In this document: in pieces, positions 43,641 through 53,172 of the stretch
Position numbering within the stretch: position 1 is the stretch's first letter
Layout: every line of letters begins with the position of its first letter
Position numbers and translations under genes: made by a program
Notes under the pieces: generated by a model
What the model was told of the DNA's origin: nothing
The model's input: the letters and a program-made list of their open reading frames with translations, nothing else
The model's database searches: none
DNA from: an uncultured Bacilli bacterium
Lineage (GTDB): Bacteria > Bacillota_I > Bacilli_A > RF39 > UBA660
NCBI GenBank assembly: GCA_934096705.1
Contig: CAKOMR010000004.1
Location: 1 to 64,000, forward strand
DNA length: 64,000 bases
Reading direction: 5' to 3'

Positions 43641-45209
43641 TTATTCCTCCGTATATAAATCTGGTAAATCATTTTCTATTAATACTACTGTTTTCTTATT
43701 ACCAGACTTTTTCATTATATCATTATATGCATCTAAAAATCTATTATATACATTAATTTTCATTTTAGGGTTTACTTCCAAAATGCCTTTTTGAATTGCT
43801 TTACTACGTTTTTTGCCAATTAAGTAAGCAGTATCTACGTTTTTACCAATCTTTTTACCAAACTCATAATTAAGTTTTTCTTCTTCTTTACCCATTTCTA
43901 CCATACCTGGAGTAATAATTACTTTATTTCCTTCCATCAAAGATAATACATCAACTGCATTACTTGCTCCTACAGGATTTGAATTATAACTATCATCAAT
44001 TATGGTAATATTTTTTACTGTTTTAATTTCTAAACGATGTTTTATAGGTTTAATATTTTTAATGCCAATTTTTATTTCATTTAAAGAAAGTCCCATATGT
44101 TTAGCAAGAGCAGCAGCACTTAAAATATTATAAATATTTTTTTCCCCGAGTAAAATTGTTTGAACATTTACTTTTTCATTTTTAAAGCATAAATCAAAAC
44201 TTGTTCCTTTACTACTTATATTAATGTTTTCAGCTGTTACATCAGCTTTATTTTTTATACCGATCCAAATAACTTTAACTTTATTATTTAATTTATATTT
44301 TTTTTCATATTCATCATCTTTATTAAGAACTAGGGCTCCATCACTTGGAAGACTTTCTCCGAGTTCAAATTTAGTTTTACATATATTATCAATTGTTTTA
44401 AATGTTTCAAGATGTGCAGGTCCAATACTTGTAATAATGCCATATTTAGGTTTTACTAAAGAACATAACTCTTTTATTTCTCCTTTGGCACGCGCTCCCA
44501 TTTCACAAATAAAATAATCATTAAAAATAGTTTTTTCATTATTTATTGTAAGTATTACTCCGTTTGGAGTATTAAAACTTCCTGGGGTATAAAACCCTTT
44601 ATATTTTACACTTAATAAACTTTCTAAAATCATTTTTGTACTTGTTTTGCCAAATGATCCCGTTATACCTATAATATTTATATTTTTCATACTGCCAAGT
44701 TTAGTTAAAGCTTTTGATTTATAATGATTAAATATAATTTTTTCCACGGGCATTAAAATACATATAATGCCCATTAAAATAAATGGATTTAAACTAACAA
44801 ATAAAACTATTAGTCCAAGAGTAAATGTTATACTTAAATTTTTTGCATATATCATAAATATTAAATAAAAAATTATATCTAATAAATATATTCTTATAAG
44901 TCTTTTGGTAAATTTCAAAGGTAACTTTTCACTATGTTTTATATATGAAGTCACGCTTGTGAAAATAAGTATAAACATTATTGTAAAAAAGTAAATTGTA
45001 AGTAAATTATTAAATTCTTCGAAAAATAAAAGTGATAAACCAAACAAATATTTTAATAAATATAGGTTATAATTCGATTTAATATCTTTAAGTAAAAATT
45101 TAAAATACTTAGATTTATTATTATAAGAGTTTTGTTGTAACATCTGAAGGTCAAATAATGATGAAAAAATAAATAAAACTGTAAGTAATATAATTCCAAT
45201 AATTTTCAT
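43641..45209 (-). CDS. MurF-like Mur ligase with N-terminal membrane domain
   Basis: 522 residues. The first about 170 residues contain four to five hydrophobic helices, in place of the soluble MurF N domain that binds UDP-MurNAc; no DSR motif of that domain is seen. The Mur ligase ATPase starts at about 175 with 'GITGSFGKTSTK', followed by 'GSFNTPNGV' and 'ICEMGARAKGEI' (both MurF-specific) and 'SIGPAHLETF'. The C-terminal domain has 'IIDDSYNSNPVGASNAVDVL'. It therefore adds D-Ala-D-Ala or a related unit, but its UDP or lipid substrate may be met at the membrane. It is co-transcribed with ddl. Confidence 0.85.
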   Translation of the reverse strand: MKIIGIILLTVLFIFSSLFDLQMLQQNSYNNKSKYFKFLLKDIKSNYNLYLLKYLFGLSLLFFEEFNNLLTIYFFTIMFILIFTSVTSYIKHSEKLPLKFTKRLIRIYLLDIIFYLIFMIYAKNLSITFTLGLIVLFVSLNPFILMGIICILMPVEKIIFNHYKSKALTKLGSMKNINIIGITGSFGKTSTKMILESLLSVKYKGFYTPGSFNTPNGVILTINNEKTIFNDYFICEMGARAKGEIKELCSLVKPKYGIITSIGPAHLETFKTIDNICKTKFELGESLPSDGALVLNKDDEYEKKYKLNNKVKVIWIGIKNKADVTAENINISSKGTSFDLCFKNEKVNVQTILLGEKNIYNILSAAALAKHMGLSLNEIKIGIKNIKPIKHRLEIKTVKNITIIDDSYNSNPVGASNAVDVLSLMEGNKVIITPGMVEMGKEEEKLNYEFGKKIGKNVDTAYLIGKKRSKAIQKGILEVNPKMKINVYNRFLDAYNDIMKKSGNKKTVVLIENDLPDLYTEE

Positions 45210-45222
45210 TTTAATCCCCTTT

Positions 45223-45945
45223 CTAGTCTAAGAAATTATGAAGTATGGCAATTGTTTGATTTAGATTTTCTAAATAAGCATAATGATGCGCGCCTTCATA
45301 TTTAACAAGTCCAGCATCACTAATTAGTTTTTCAAGATCCTCAGCCTCTTTTATAGGTACATCAGTATCAAGTGCTCCATATATTAAAAGTGTTGGGCAT
45401 GTAATATTTTTGGCATTTTCAGTTAAATCTTCATTAACTATCTTAACAAGCGAACCTCTTAAAATATCACTTGCGTTTTTATAGTCTGCAGATCCCCATT
45501 TATTTCTTAGGTAGTCCGCTAAAGGTTTAAATAATCTAACTTTTTTAACCACTTTATATATTTTTACTTTCATATTTGATTTTTTCTTTTTGCTCGGTCT
45601 AAATGGAGCAGAAAGTAAAACCACTTTTTCTGTTTTATATTTTGAGGCATAACAAATTGCTACCCTTCCCCCAAAAGAGTGACCAATTAAAATTGGATTT
45701 TTAACATTTAAACTAGTCAAAAATTCATGTAAAAAATTTGCATAATCTGTTACAGACCAAAAAGAATCTGGTTCAGGAGTAGCTCCAAAACCAGGAAAAT
45801 CTAAAATAATAATTCGATGAGTTTTTTCAAAAGGATGGCCTAGCATATCCATCATTTCAATATTTTGTCCCCATCCATGAAGCAAAACAATAACTCCTTT
45901 TTTATTTGTACCATAATCAACATAATTTACATCATTAATATTCAT
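45223..45945 (-). CDS. Alpha/beta hydrolase
   Basis: 240 residues from the ATG at 45945, preceded by GGAAGTGGG. The fold is complete: 'VLLHGWGQN' oxyanion strand, nucleophile Ser in 'IGHSFGGRV' (about 88-96), acid Asp in 'YGALDTDVP', and His in 'EGAHHYAYLE'. The lid region (about 120-165) is unusually basic ('SKKKKSNMKVKIYKVVKKV'), which might contact a membrane or acidic substrate. No substrate can be named. It lies between lon and murF-ddl in a likely operon. Confidence 0.88.
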   Translation of the reverse strand: MNINDVNYVDYGTNKKGVIVLLHGWGQNIEMMDMLGHPFEKTHRIIILDFPGFGATPEPDSFWSVTDYANFLHEFLTSLNVKNPILIGHSFGGRVAICYASKYKTEKVVLLSAPFRPSKKKKSNMKVKIYKVVKKVRLFKPLADYLRNKWGSADYKNASDILRGSLVKIVNEDLTENAKNITCPTLLIYGALDTDVPIKEAEDLEKLISDAGLVKYEGAHHYAYLENLNQTIAILHNFLD

Positions 45946-45989
45946 AATACCCACTTCCAATACTAATTCTAGAAAAATTATATCATAGT

Positions 45990-48245
45990 TTACTTAAAAA
46001 GCCCATCATATATTTGTGAAAAATTATTTACCATAATAATTTCTACATTCGTAATAATTTCTTTTTCTAATTGACTTAAATCATCAGCATTTGCACTAGG
46101 CACATATATTTTATTTACTCCTTCATTTACCGCAGTAGATATTTTTTCTTTGAGTCCTCCGATAGGAAGAATATCACCTTTTAATGAAAGTTCTCCCGTA
46201 AAAGCCACTGATGAAGGTATTTTCTTTTTATTAATCAATGATAAAAGTGCCACAGCGCAGGCAACTCCTGCCGAAGGTCCATCTTTTTTCACTGATGTTT
46301 CCATAAAATGAAAATGTACATCAAAACCTTTTAAATCAATATTATATGTACTTACTAAATAGCTTATTACCACCATTATGCTATCTTTTAAAACATCACC
46401 GGCTCCACCAGTAATTAAAAGTTTACCAGTGCCTTTATATTTAGTAACCTCTACATGAGATAATTTTCCTCCTAAAATAGTATATGCCATAATATTAGCT
46501 ATGCCACATGTACTAATTTCTGGTAAATATTCAATATTTTTATCTTCCAAATATTTATTAACATGCAAAATAGTTATGCTTTTAGCATTAGGTTCATTTA
46601 CATATACTTTTCTAATAAGTCTTTCTAAAATTCTTTTAAGTTCCCTTACTCCAGGTTCTTTAGTATAACCTAATATAATATACTCTAAAACTTCTTTATT
46701 TATTTTTAATTCGATTTGATAATTACTTAAAATATTTTTTACTAAATAATTTTTAGCAATATCAATTTTTTGACTTAATAAATAGCCATCCATTCTAATT
46801 ATTTCTAACCTATCAAGTAATGTTGCAGGTATTTTATCAATTTCATTAGCCGTTAAAATAAACATTACTTTTGATAAATCAAATGGTTCTTCAATATAGT
46901 TATCTACGAAAAATTTATTTTGTGTTTCATCTAAAATTTCAAGTAAAGTAGATGCTGGATCACCTTTATAATCTTTAACCATTTTATCTACTTCATCAAT
47001 TAAGATAACTGGATTATTAACTTTACACTTAATAATTGCTTGCATTATTTTCCCAGGAGCAGAGCCTAAATATGTTTTACGAGAACCAATAAGTTCTGTA
47101 GAATCATTAAGTCCTCCAACGCTTATTTTATAAAACTTTCTATTTAAAGCTTTGGCTATAGAAAAAGCAATTGATGTTTTACCTGTACCAGGAAACCCTA
47201 AAAGGCATATTACTGGTGAAGATAAATTAGGATTCTTCTTTTTTAAAACCGCATACTCGCAAATTCTATCCTTAACTTCCTTAAGACCAAAATGACTTTC
47301 ATTTAAAGATGATGATATTTTATTAACATTTAAATTTTCTTCCGAAGAAGTATGCCATGGCAAATTTAAAAGTGTATCAAGGTAGTTTTTAATAACAGAA
47401 CTTTCTGGACTAAATTCCGAAGAAAAATTATATTTATTTATTTCACTTAAAAGTTTATTATAAGTTTTTTCCTCTAAATTAAGGGAATTTAATTTTTCTA
47501 ATAAATCTGTAATTTCATTTTCTTTATTATTGCCAAGTTCTTTATTAATTTCTTTTAATTTTTCTTTTAAAATATACTCTCTTTGACCATTTTCAATACT
47601 TTCTTGTAAATGCTCATTAAGTTCTTTATCAATATGGCAAACAGATATTTCTTCATTTAGATCATTAATTAGATCTTGCGCTCTATTAATAGGATTAATT
47701 GATTCCATATAATAAAGTTTTTTATTAAAGGGAAATGGCAAAAAAGATGTAATTATATCCGTAAGAGAGTCAATACTTTCTGTATCATTTACGCTTTTTA
47801 AAATGGAATTTGATACATTTTTATTAAGGGAAATATATTCTTTTAAAAGTTCAATAAGTTTTCTTCGAACTGCAGTTTCTTTAGTTTTTGAAAAAACGGG
47901 TAATTCAATTATATCTGGTAAACATTTTAATATATTAGTATTCTTATTTTGAAAATATTTTAAAATGCTTACTCTAGTTTCTCCTTTTAATATTACTCTT
48001 AAATTACCATTTGGAAGCTCTACTTTACTTTTAATATTTGCTATAACGCCAACTTTAGGAAGGTCCTCTAAAGAAGGTTCTGTTTCAAGACTATTTTTGG
48101 GAGCAATAACTAAAACTTTATTATTATTTTTAGAGGCAACTTTAATAATTTTTTTACTAAATTCATTGCTTAAGTCAATTTTAATTTCTTGATTAGGTAA
48201 AATTATAAGTTCATTGAGGATAAATACAGGTAATAAGTTATTCAT
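45990..48245 (-). CDS. lon: ATP-dependent protease Lon
   Basis: 751 residues, slightly short for Lon. An N-terminal LON substrate domain with coiled coil is followed by AAA+ with 'LLGFPGTGKTSIA' (Walker A, about 345) and 'VILIDEVDKM'. The proteolytic domain has catalytic Ser near 658 in 'DGPSAGVACA' and Lys near 699 in 'GGLKEKIS'. It degrades misfolded and regulatory proteins in the cytoplasm. No CIRCE-like site is seen in the 80 nt upstream. Confidence 0.97.
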   Translation of the reverse strand: MNNLLPVFILNELIILPNQEIKIDLSNEFSKKIIKVASKNNNKVLVIAPKNSLETEPSLEDLPKVGVIANIKSKVELPNGNLRVILKGETRVSILKYFQNKNTNILKCLPDIIELPVFSKTKETAVRRKLIELLKEYISLNKNVSNSILKSVNDTESIDSLTDIITSFLPFPFNKKLYYMESINPINRAQDLINDLNEEISVCHIDKELNEHLQESIENGQREYILKEKLKEINKELGNNKENEITDLLEKLNSLNLEEKTYNKLLSEINKYNFSSEFSPESSVIKNYLDTLLNLPWHTSSEENLNVNKISSSLNESHFGLKEVKDRICEYAVLKKKNPNLSSPVICLLGFPGTGKTSIAFSIAKALNRKFYKISVGGLNDSTELIGSRKTYLGSAPGKIMQAIIKCKVNNPVILIDEVDKMVKDYKGDPASTLLEILDETQNKFFVDNYIEEPFDLSKVMFILTANEIDKIPATLLDRLEIIRMDGYLLSQKIDIAKNYLVKNILSNYQIELKINKEVLEYIILGYTKEPGVRELKRILERLIRKVYVNEPNAKSITILHVNKYLEDKNIEYLPEISTCGIANIMAYTILGGKLSHVEVTKYKGTGKLLITGGAGDVLKDSIMVVISYLVSTYNIDLKGFDVHFHFMETSVKKDGPSAGVACAVALLSLINKKKIPSSVAFTGELSLKGDILPIGGLKEKISTAVNEGVNKIYVPSANADDLSQLEKEIITNVEIIMVNNFSQIYDGLFK

Positions 48246-48327
48246 ACTATCCTCCCTTCGAAATTAAGATTTATTATAATGACAAAAAAAAAGAATGTAA
48301 ATATTAAAGACACTTTATTGACACTTT

Positions 48328-49179
48328 TTATGAATTAAATTTATTTTCATTCTCTTTGAAAAAATTATAGTAAGTTTTAACAGATGAAAGTTTTTCCCAA
48401 GGCACTGGAGTAAAGTCTTTAGTATCTAAATCATAAATAACTGCATCGGTTAAACTAAGTAAAAACGGACTATGCGTAGATATTATAAACTGGCAATTAT
48501 AAAACCTCACAGACTCTTCGATAAACTTTTTTAGTTTTAAAATATTTTCTGCAGATAAACTATTTTCTGGTTCATCCAAAATATATATACCATCTTCTTT
48601 AATTTTGCTTTCCCAAAACATAAGTGAAGATTGACCATTAGATTGCATAGTAATATTATTGTTCATTAAATTATCTCGAACAAATCTAGACATACTTTTG
48701 TTTTTTGTTTCATAATGCTTTTTAAGTTCTTCATACTCAAAAATAGATATATCTTTTGTATTATATTTATTATCTAAATAATATTTTGCAAGTCCTTCTT
48801 TTTCACGATTAACATGCATATTAATGCTTCTTAAATCAAGCAAATAGTCAAATATATCATCGCTTGTTATAGTAACAATTTCAAAAGGCTCATTTGGCAT
48901 TTCATATTTAATTCCTTTTACATAGCAGTCGAAAAGCGCATCTTTATTACTTAAACTACTTCTTTGAGAATTCAATTTTTTTGAAATCATATTTAACAAA
49001 GTCGATTTCCCACAACCGTTATTTCCACAGAAAATAGTTATATCTCCAAATTTAATATTAAGATTTTTCATATAAGTAAATAATTTAAAGGGATAATAAC
49101 TATTATATATTCTTCTTTCATCAACATAGCCAAACTCTTCATCTTCATTTAATAATTTAAAACTTTCTAAATATTTCAT
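48328..49179 (-). CDS. AAA/ABC-type ATPase, stand-alone
   Basis: 283 residues from the ATG at 49179 (a GTG at 49197 is possible). Walker A 'FCGNNGCGKSTLLN' lies near 50, and 'YILDEPENSLSAEN' combines signature and Walker B. 'FIISTHSPFLLSL' gives the switch His. The pattern matches single-domain AAA_21/OLD-like ATPases with no membrane partner, several of which belong to defence or DNA-associated systems. No nuclease or partner gene is adjacent. A strong promoter upstream would make the mRNA start at the ATG. Function is unknown. Confidence 0.8.
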   Translation of the reverse strand: MKYLESFKLLNEDEEFGYVDERRIYNSYYPFKLFTYMKNLNIKFGDITIFCGNNGCGKSTLLNMISKKLNSQRSSLSNKDALFDCYVKGIKYEMPNEPFEIVTITSDDIFDYLLDLRSINMHVNREKEGLAKYYLDNKYNTKDISIFEYEELKKHYETKNKSMSRFVRDNLMNNNITMQSNGQSSLMFWESKIKEDGIYILDEPENSLSAENILKLKKFIEESVRFYNCQFIISTHSPFLLSLTDAVIYDLDTKDFTPVPWEKLSSVKTYYNFFKENENKFNS

Positions 49180-49185
49180 ATAAAA

Positions 49186-49214
49186 AATATATACCACATA
49201 AATATCTTTGTCAA
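49186..49214 (-). promoter_or_regulatory. Promoter giving a leaderless ATPase mRNA
   Basis: Minus-strand TTGACA (49209-49214), a 17-nt spacer and TATATT (49186-49191). The ATG at 49179 is 7 nt beyond the -10 box, exactly where transcription should begin. No Shine-Dalgarno is present. Confidence 0.6.
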
Positions 49215-49252
49215 TATATTTTTCATACGTTTGTTTGTAAATATAAAAATTT

Positions 49253-49279
49253 AAAAAATGTGACTTTAAATCACATTTT
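49253..49279 (-). terminator. Terminator of der
   Basis: Minus-strand AAAATGTGA and TCACATTTT form a 9-bp stem around the stop-codon region and run into Ts. Confidence 0.75.
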
Positions 49280-50579
49280 AATCGTTCTTATTTTTAAATT
49301 CTAATATGATTGGTGTCCCATCAAGCTCAAAAGTTTTACGAATTTGATTTTCTAAATATCTTGAATAAGAAAAATGTACTAGTTTTTTATTGTTTACTTC
49401 GAAAGTAAATCTTGGTGGCTTAACTGATGTTTGACTTGTAAAATATATTTTAAGCCTTTTTCCTTTATAAGAAGGTGGATTATGCATTTGCACACTTTCC
49501 ATAATACAATCATTGAGTAAACTTGTAGCAATAAGTCTTCCGTGATTTTCATTTGCTTTTATAATCTCGGGCATTAAAGTAGAAAGTCTTTTTGAAGTCT
49601 TCGCAGATACAAATACTACCTTTGCATAAGATAAAAATTTAAATTCATTTTCCATTAAAAGGTGCCATTTTTTAAGTTCTTCCTCAGGATTTTCTACTGT
49701 ATCCCATTTATTGACACATATTACAATAGCTTTACCAGCATCAGTTATATATGAAGCAATGTGCTTATCATGTTCAATAATACCTTCTTTTGCATCAATA
49801 ACAAGAACACATACATCACTTCTGTCAATTGCCTTTAAAGATCTAATATAAGAATATTTTTCTACTTGTTCATAAATTCTGCCTTTTTTTCTCATACCTG
49901 CAGTATCAATAACCACATACTCTTCACCATTATATTTAAATGTACTATCAACTGCATCACGAGTAGTTCCTGCTACATCAGAAACAATTAATCTTTCCTC
50001 TTTTAAAAGGGCATTAACAAGGCTACTTTTTCCAACATTAGGTCTTCCTACAAAACAAAATTTTACTCTTTCATCAGTTTTTTCTTTTCCCATAGATATA
50101 TTTTTTTCGAAATATTCATTAAGCTTATCAAAACCAATGTTATGTTCCGCAGAAACCGCAATAATATCCTCAAAACCTAATTCATAAAAATTATATAAAT
50201 TATTTTGTCTTTCTTTATTATCAGTTTTATTTACTAAAACTAAAACTTTTTTATTCGCTTTATGAAGCATGCTTGCAATCATTCTATCTTCTTTAGAAAT
50301 TTCCATCGTAGCATCCACTACAAATAAAACAATATCTGCTTCATCAATAGCAAGTGTGCCTTGCATTAAAATTTCTTTATTAAAGTCTCCATTTTCTAAA
50401 GTAAGACCACCAGTATCAATTAAATGAAATGATTTTTCCTTTAAATTAACAATTCCATAAATGCGATCTCTTGTTACTCCAGGAGTATCCATAATAATTG
50501 CTTTTTTTTCTTTAATTAAACGATTAAAAATCGTACTTTTTCCAACATTTGGTTTTCCTATCAAACATACAGTTTGCAT
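49278..50579 (-). CDS. der: GTPase Der (EngA)
   Basis: 433 residues from the ATG at 50579 (after GGAAGGGGG). It has two tandem G domains: 'GKPNVGKSTIFN' with 'DTGGLT' in the first, and 'GRPNVGKSSLVN' with 'DTAGMRKKG' in the second (about 170-350). A C-terminal KH-like domain with 'NPPSYKGKRLKIYFTSQ' ends the protein. Der is essential for 50S ribosome assembly. It lies in a row with a pilin gene and engB. Confidence 0.98.
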   Translation of the reverse strand: MQTVCLIGKPNVGKSTIFNRLIKEKKAIIMDTPGVTRDRIYGIVNLKEKSFHLIDTGGLTLENGDFNKEILMQGTLAIDEADIVLFVVDATMEISKEDRMIASMLHKANKKVLVLVNKTDNKERQNNLYNFYELGFEDIIAVSAEHNIGFDKLNEYFEKNISMGKEKTDERVKFCFVGRPNVGKSSLVNALLKEERLIVSDVAGTTRDAVDSTFKYNGEEYVVIDTAGMRKKGRIYEQVEKYSYIRSLKAIDRSDVCVLVIDAKEGIIEHDKHIASYITDAGKAIVICVNKWDTVENPEEELKKWHLLMENEFKFLSYAKVVFVSAKTSKRLSTLMPEIIKANENHGRLIATSLLNDCIMESVQMHNPPSYKGKRLKIYFTSQTSVKPPRFTFEVNNKKLVHFSYSRYLENQIRKTFELDGTPIILEFKNKND

Positions 50580-50595
50580 GAAAAATCCCCCTTCC

Positions 50596-51123
50596 TTAAT
50601 CACAATAGTAATTTAAATCACTATACACAGAATATGAATTATCCTCTGCAAGTAGATTTTTAGTATTATCTTCTTTAACAATACATGTGTATACACGATT
50701 ATTTTCTCTATAAATTTTTAATTTTAAACTATTTATAATTTTGTAATCAACATTATTAGTAATAACCATAGTACATAGTCCAGATTCCATAGTACCACCC
50801 TCACCACTACATGCAACAGTAGTATAGTCATATTTAGTAGGTTCAACTTTTTCATCTGAATTTAAATAATTATTTTTTATTAAAAATCCTACAGTTTTTT
50901 GAGTATATTGATGCCCGTTTGCGTCAGTAAGAGTAAGCATTTCTTTATTATCTTCTCCCCACTTAGAACCCGCAGAAATAACTTCAGCAAGTTTATTTTT
51001 AAACATATTTTCGTTCATTTTTCTTTTTACTCCAGTTATACTTACTGTACCAATCAAGCTTACTACCGCTAAAATAACAATTACTGCTAGTAATTCAGTT
51101 AAAGTAAATCCTTTTTTATTCAT
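50596..51123 (-). CDS. Type IV pilin-like (ComGC/major pilin class)
   Basis: 175 residues from the ATG at 51123 (Shine-Dalgarno AGGAG). 'MNKKG' is a short class III leader, followed by FTLTELLAVIVILAVV with Glu5, a textbook prepilin. The long helix is followed by a globular head with four cysteines ('VACSGEGG', 'GLCTMV', 'YTCIVK', 'NYYCD'). It sits between engB and der, unrelated genes, so it is probably transcribed with them. It is a candidate major pilin for the scattered pilus system. Confidence 0.88.
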   Translation of the reverse strand: MNKKGFTLTELLAVIVILAVVSLIGTVSITGVKRKMNENMFKNKLAEVISAGSKWGEDNKEMLTLTDANGHQYTQKTVGFLIKNNYLNSDEKVEPTKYDYTTVACSGEGGTMESGLCTMVITNNVDYKIINSLKLKIYRENNRVYTCIVKEDNTKNLLAEDNSYSVYSDLNYYCD

Positions 51124-51133
51124 GTTTTTCTCC

Positions 51134-51715
51134 TTATAAATAACTTTCAATAATTTTTAAAACGTCTTCTCTACCCTTTTTAGTAACTGTAGAAAACGGA
51201 ATAAATATTTCTTCATCAGAAAGTTTTAATGCATCTTTTATTAATTTATCTTGTTTAATTCGATTGTTTTTAGTAATTTTATCGTATTTTGTAGCTACAA
51301 TAGAAATATTTAAATTATAGTACTTCAAATAATTATACATTAAAATATCATCTTCCGTAGGTTTATGGCGATAATCTACGAGTAAAAAAACTCTTTGCAA
51401 ATTAGTCCTATTTTTAATATAGTCTTCAATCATTAAACCAAATTTTTTTTGTTTATCTTTAGAAACATTTGCAAATCCATAACCAGGTACATCCACAAGA
51501 TAAAATTTATCATTTATTAAATAAAAATTTAATGTTTGCGTTTTGCCAGGTTTCGAAGATGTATGAGCAAAGTTTTTTCTTTCAATTAAAGAATTAATAA
51601 AACTACTCTTACCTACATTACTACGACCTACAAGTAAAAACTCTTTTTTATTATCATCTGGGTACTGAGAAACCCTTACAGCAATCTGTGGCTCTTTAAC
51701 CGACAAAATATCCAT
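51134..51715 (-). CDS. engB: Ribosome-biogenesis GTPase EngB/YsxC
   Basis: 193 residues, single G domain: 'GRSNVGKSSFIN' (G1), 'DVPGYGFA' (G3) and 'ATKYDKI' (G4), with the family-typical 'SSKPGKTQTLNF' (G2). It takes part in 50S assembly. In B. subtilis engB follows lon; here it lies 3 kb away on the same strand. Confidence 0.97.
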   Translation of the reverse strand: MDILSVKEPQIAVRVSQYPDDNKKEFLLVGRSNVGKSSFINSLIERKNFAHTSSKPGKTQTLNFYLINDKFYLVDVPGYGFANVSKDKQKKFGLMIEDYIKNRTNLQRVFLLVDYRHKPTEDDILMYNYLKYYNLNISIVATKYDKITKNNRIKQDKLIKDALKLSDEEIFIPFSTVTKKGREDVLKIIESYL

Positions 51716-51771
51716 AAAAAATCACCTAAATAAATTATAACAAAAAAACAAAGTAAATTGCAATAAAATAG

Positions 51772-51797
51772 AAAAAAATATGAAATCAATCATATTT
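51772..51797 (-). terminator. Terminator of ffh
   Basis: Minus-strand AATATGA and TCATATT pair and run into seven Ts just after the ffh stop. Confidence 0.75.
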
Positions 51798-51803
51798 TTA
51801 AGT

Positions 51804-53111
51804 TTAAAATGGCATTTTCATATTTCCATTTTGCATCATTTTCATCATTTTTTTCATTTGTTCAAATTGATTAATTAATCTATTTACATCCTCAACTTTC
51901 ATACCACATCCTTTTGCTATTCTTACCTTTCTTGAGGCTTTTAAAACTTCAGGATGACGTCTTTCATATGGAGTCATAGATAAAATAATTGCTTCAACAT
52001 GAGCCATATCCTTTGGGTTAATATTTACATCATTTAAACCCATCTTTCTTGCACCAGGAATAAGTTTTAACAAGTTTTCAAGAGGTCCAAGTTTTTTGAT
52101 TTGATTCATAGTTTTTAAAAAGTCATCAAAGTCGTATTTACCACGCATCATTTTCTTTGCTTGGTTTTTAGCTTCATCTTCATCCATTAAACCTTCAACT
52201 TTTTCCGCAATAGATAAAATATCTCCCATATCAAGAATTCTATTTGCCATTCTTTCCGGATCAAATGATGAAAGGCCATCCATTTTTTCGGAGTCACCAA
52301 TAAATTTAATTGGTACATTTGTTAAATGTTTTACGCATAATGCCACTCCACCTTTTGATGTACTATCCATTTTAGTTAAAATGCATCCAGTTAAATGAAG
52401 GCTATCATTAAAACCATTTATCACGTTTATTGCATCTTGTCCCATCATAGAATCAATTACTAAAATCTTTTCATCAATAGGAAAAGTATCTTCAGCCTCT
52501 TTTAACTCATTCATTAATTTTTCATCAACTTGAAGTCTTCCTGCTGTATCAATAATTATATAATCATTTTTATTTTCTTTAGCATAGTTAAGTGCATCAG
52601 TAATAATTTCAATAACTGAAGCGTTTTCCTTTTTAAATACTGGAATATTTATTTCTTTTCCAATTTGTTCAAGCTGAGTAATTGCAGCAGGTCTATAAAT
52701 ATCACAAGCTACAAGTAGAGGCTTTTTATTAAATTTTTTACGTAAAAAATTCGCAAGTTTTCCAGAAGTTGTCGTTTTACCACTACCTTGAAGTCCTACT
52801 AGCATTAAAATCGTAGGATTTTTAGAAGTTTCTAAAGGTGTTGAATTATCTCCTAAAAGACTTACTAATTCATCTTTAATAAGTTTTATAAAAACTTCTT
52901 CAGGCTTTAAACTTTTGCTTACCTGCATACCTAAAGCTTTTTCTTTAACATTATTGGTAAACTCTTTAACTATTTGATAATTTACATCAGCCTCTAAAAG
53001 AGCCATTCTTATCTCTCTTATAGCGCCCTCAATATTATCTTCAGTAATTTTACCCATGCCTTTAATATTTTTTATAGCACTAGATAATCTATCTCCTAAG
53101 TATTCAAACAT
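51804..53111 (-). CDS. ffh: Signal recognition particle protein Ffh
   Basis: 435 residues. NG domain: 'GLQGSGKTTTSGKLA' (G1, about 107-121), 'DTAGRLQ' (G3), 'TKMDSTSKGG' (G4/closing loop). The Met-rich M domain at the C terminus ends 'MKKMMKMMQNGNMKMPF' and holds the signal-sequence groove and SRP RNA site ('RKVRIAKGCG'). It targets membrane proteins to the Sec translocon. The partner ylxM and an SRP RNA gene are not seen nearby. Confidence 0.98.
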   Translation of the reverse strand: MFEYLGDRLSSAIKNIKGMGKITEDNIEGAIREIRMALLEADVNYQIVKEFTNNVKEKALGMQVSKSLKPEEVFIKLIKDELVSLLGDNSTPLETSKNPTILMLVGLQGSGKTTTSGKLANFLRKKFNKKPLLVACDIYRPAAITQLEQIGKEINIPVFKKENASVIEIITDALNYAKENKNDYIIIDTAGRLQVDEKLMNELKEAEDTFPIDEKILVIDSMMGQDAINVINGFNDSLHLTGCILTKMDSTSKGGVALCVKHLTNVPIKFIGDSEKMDGLSSFDPERMANRILDMGDILSIAEKVEGLMDEDEAKNQAKKMMRGKYDFDDFLKTMNQIKKLGPLENLLKLIPGARKMGLNDVNINPKDMAHVEAIILSMTPYERRHPEVLKASRKVRIAKGCGMKVEDVNRLINQFEQMKKMMKMMQNGNMKMPF

Positions 53112-53146
53112 TTTCTATCACTCATTTCTATGAATTATTCTATCAT

Positions 53147-53166
53147 AAAAAAAGATGCAATGCATC
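53147..53166 (-). terminator. Terminator after the broken surface-protein gene
   Basis: Minus-strand GATGC and GCATC around a 3-nt loop, followed by seven Ts. Confidence 0.8.
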
Positions 53167-53172
53167 ATTTTT

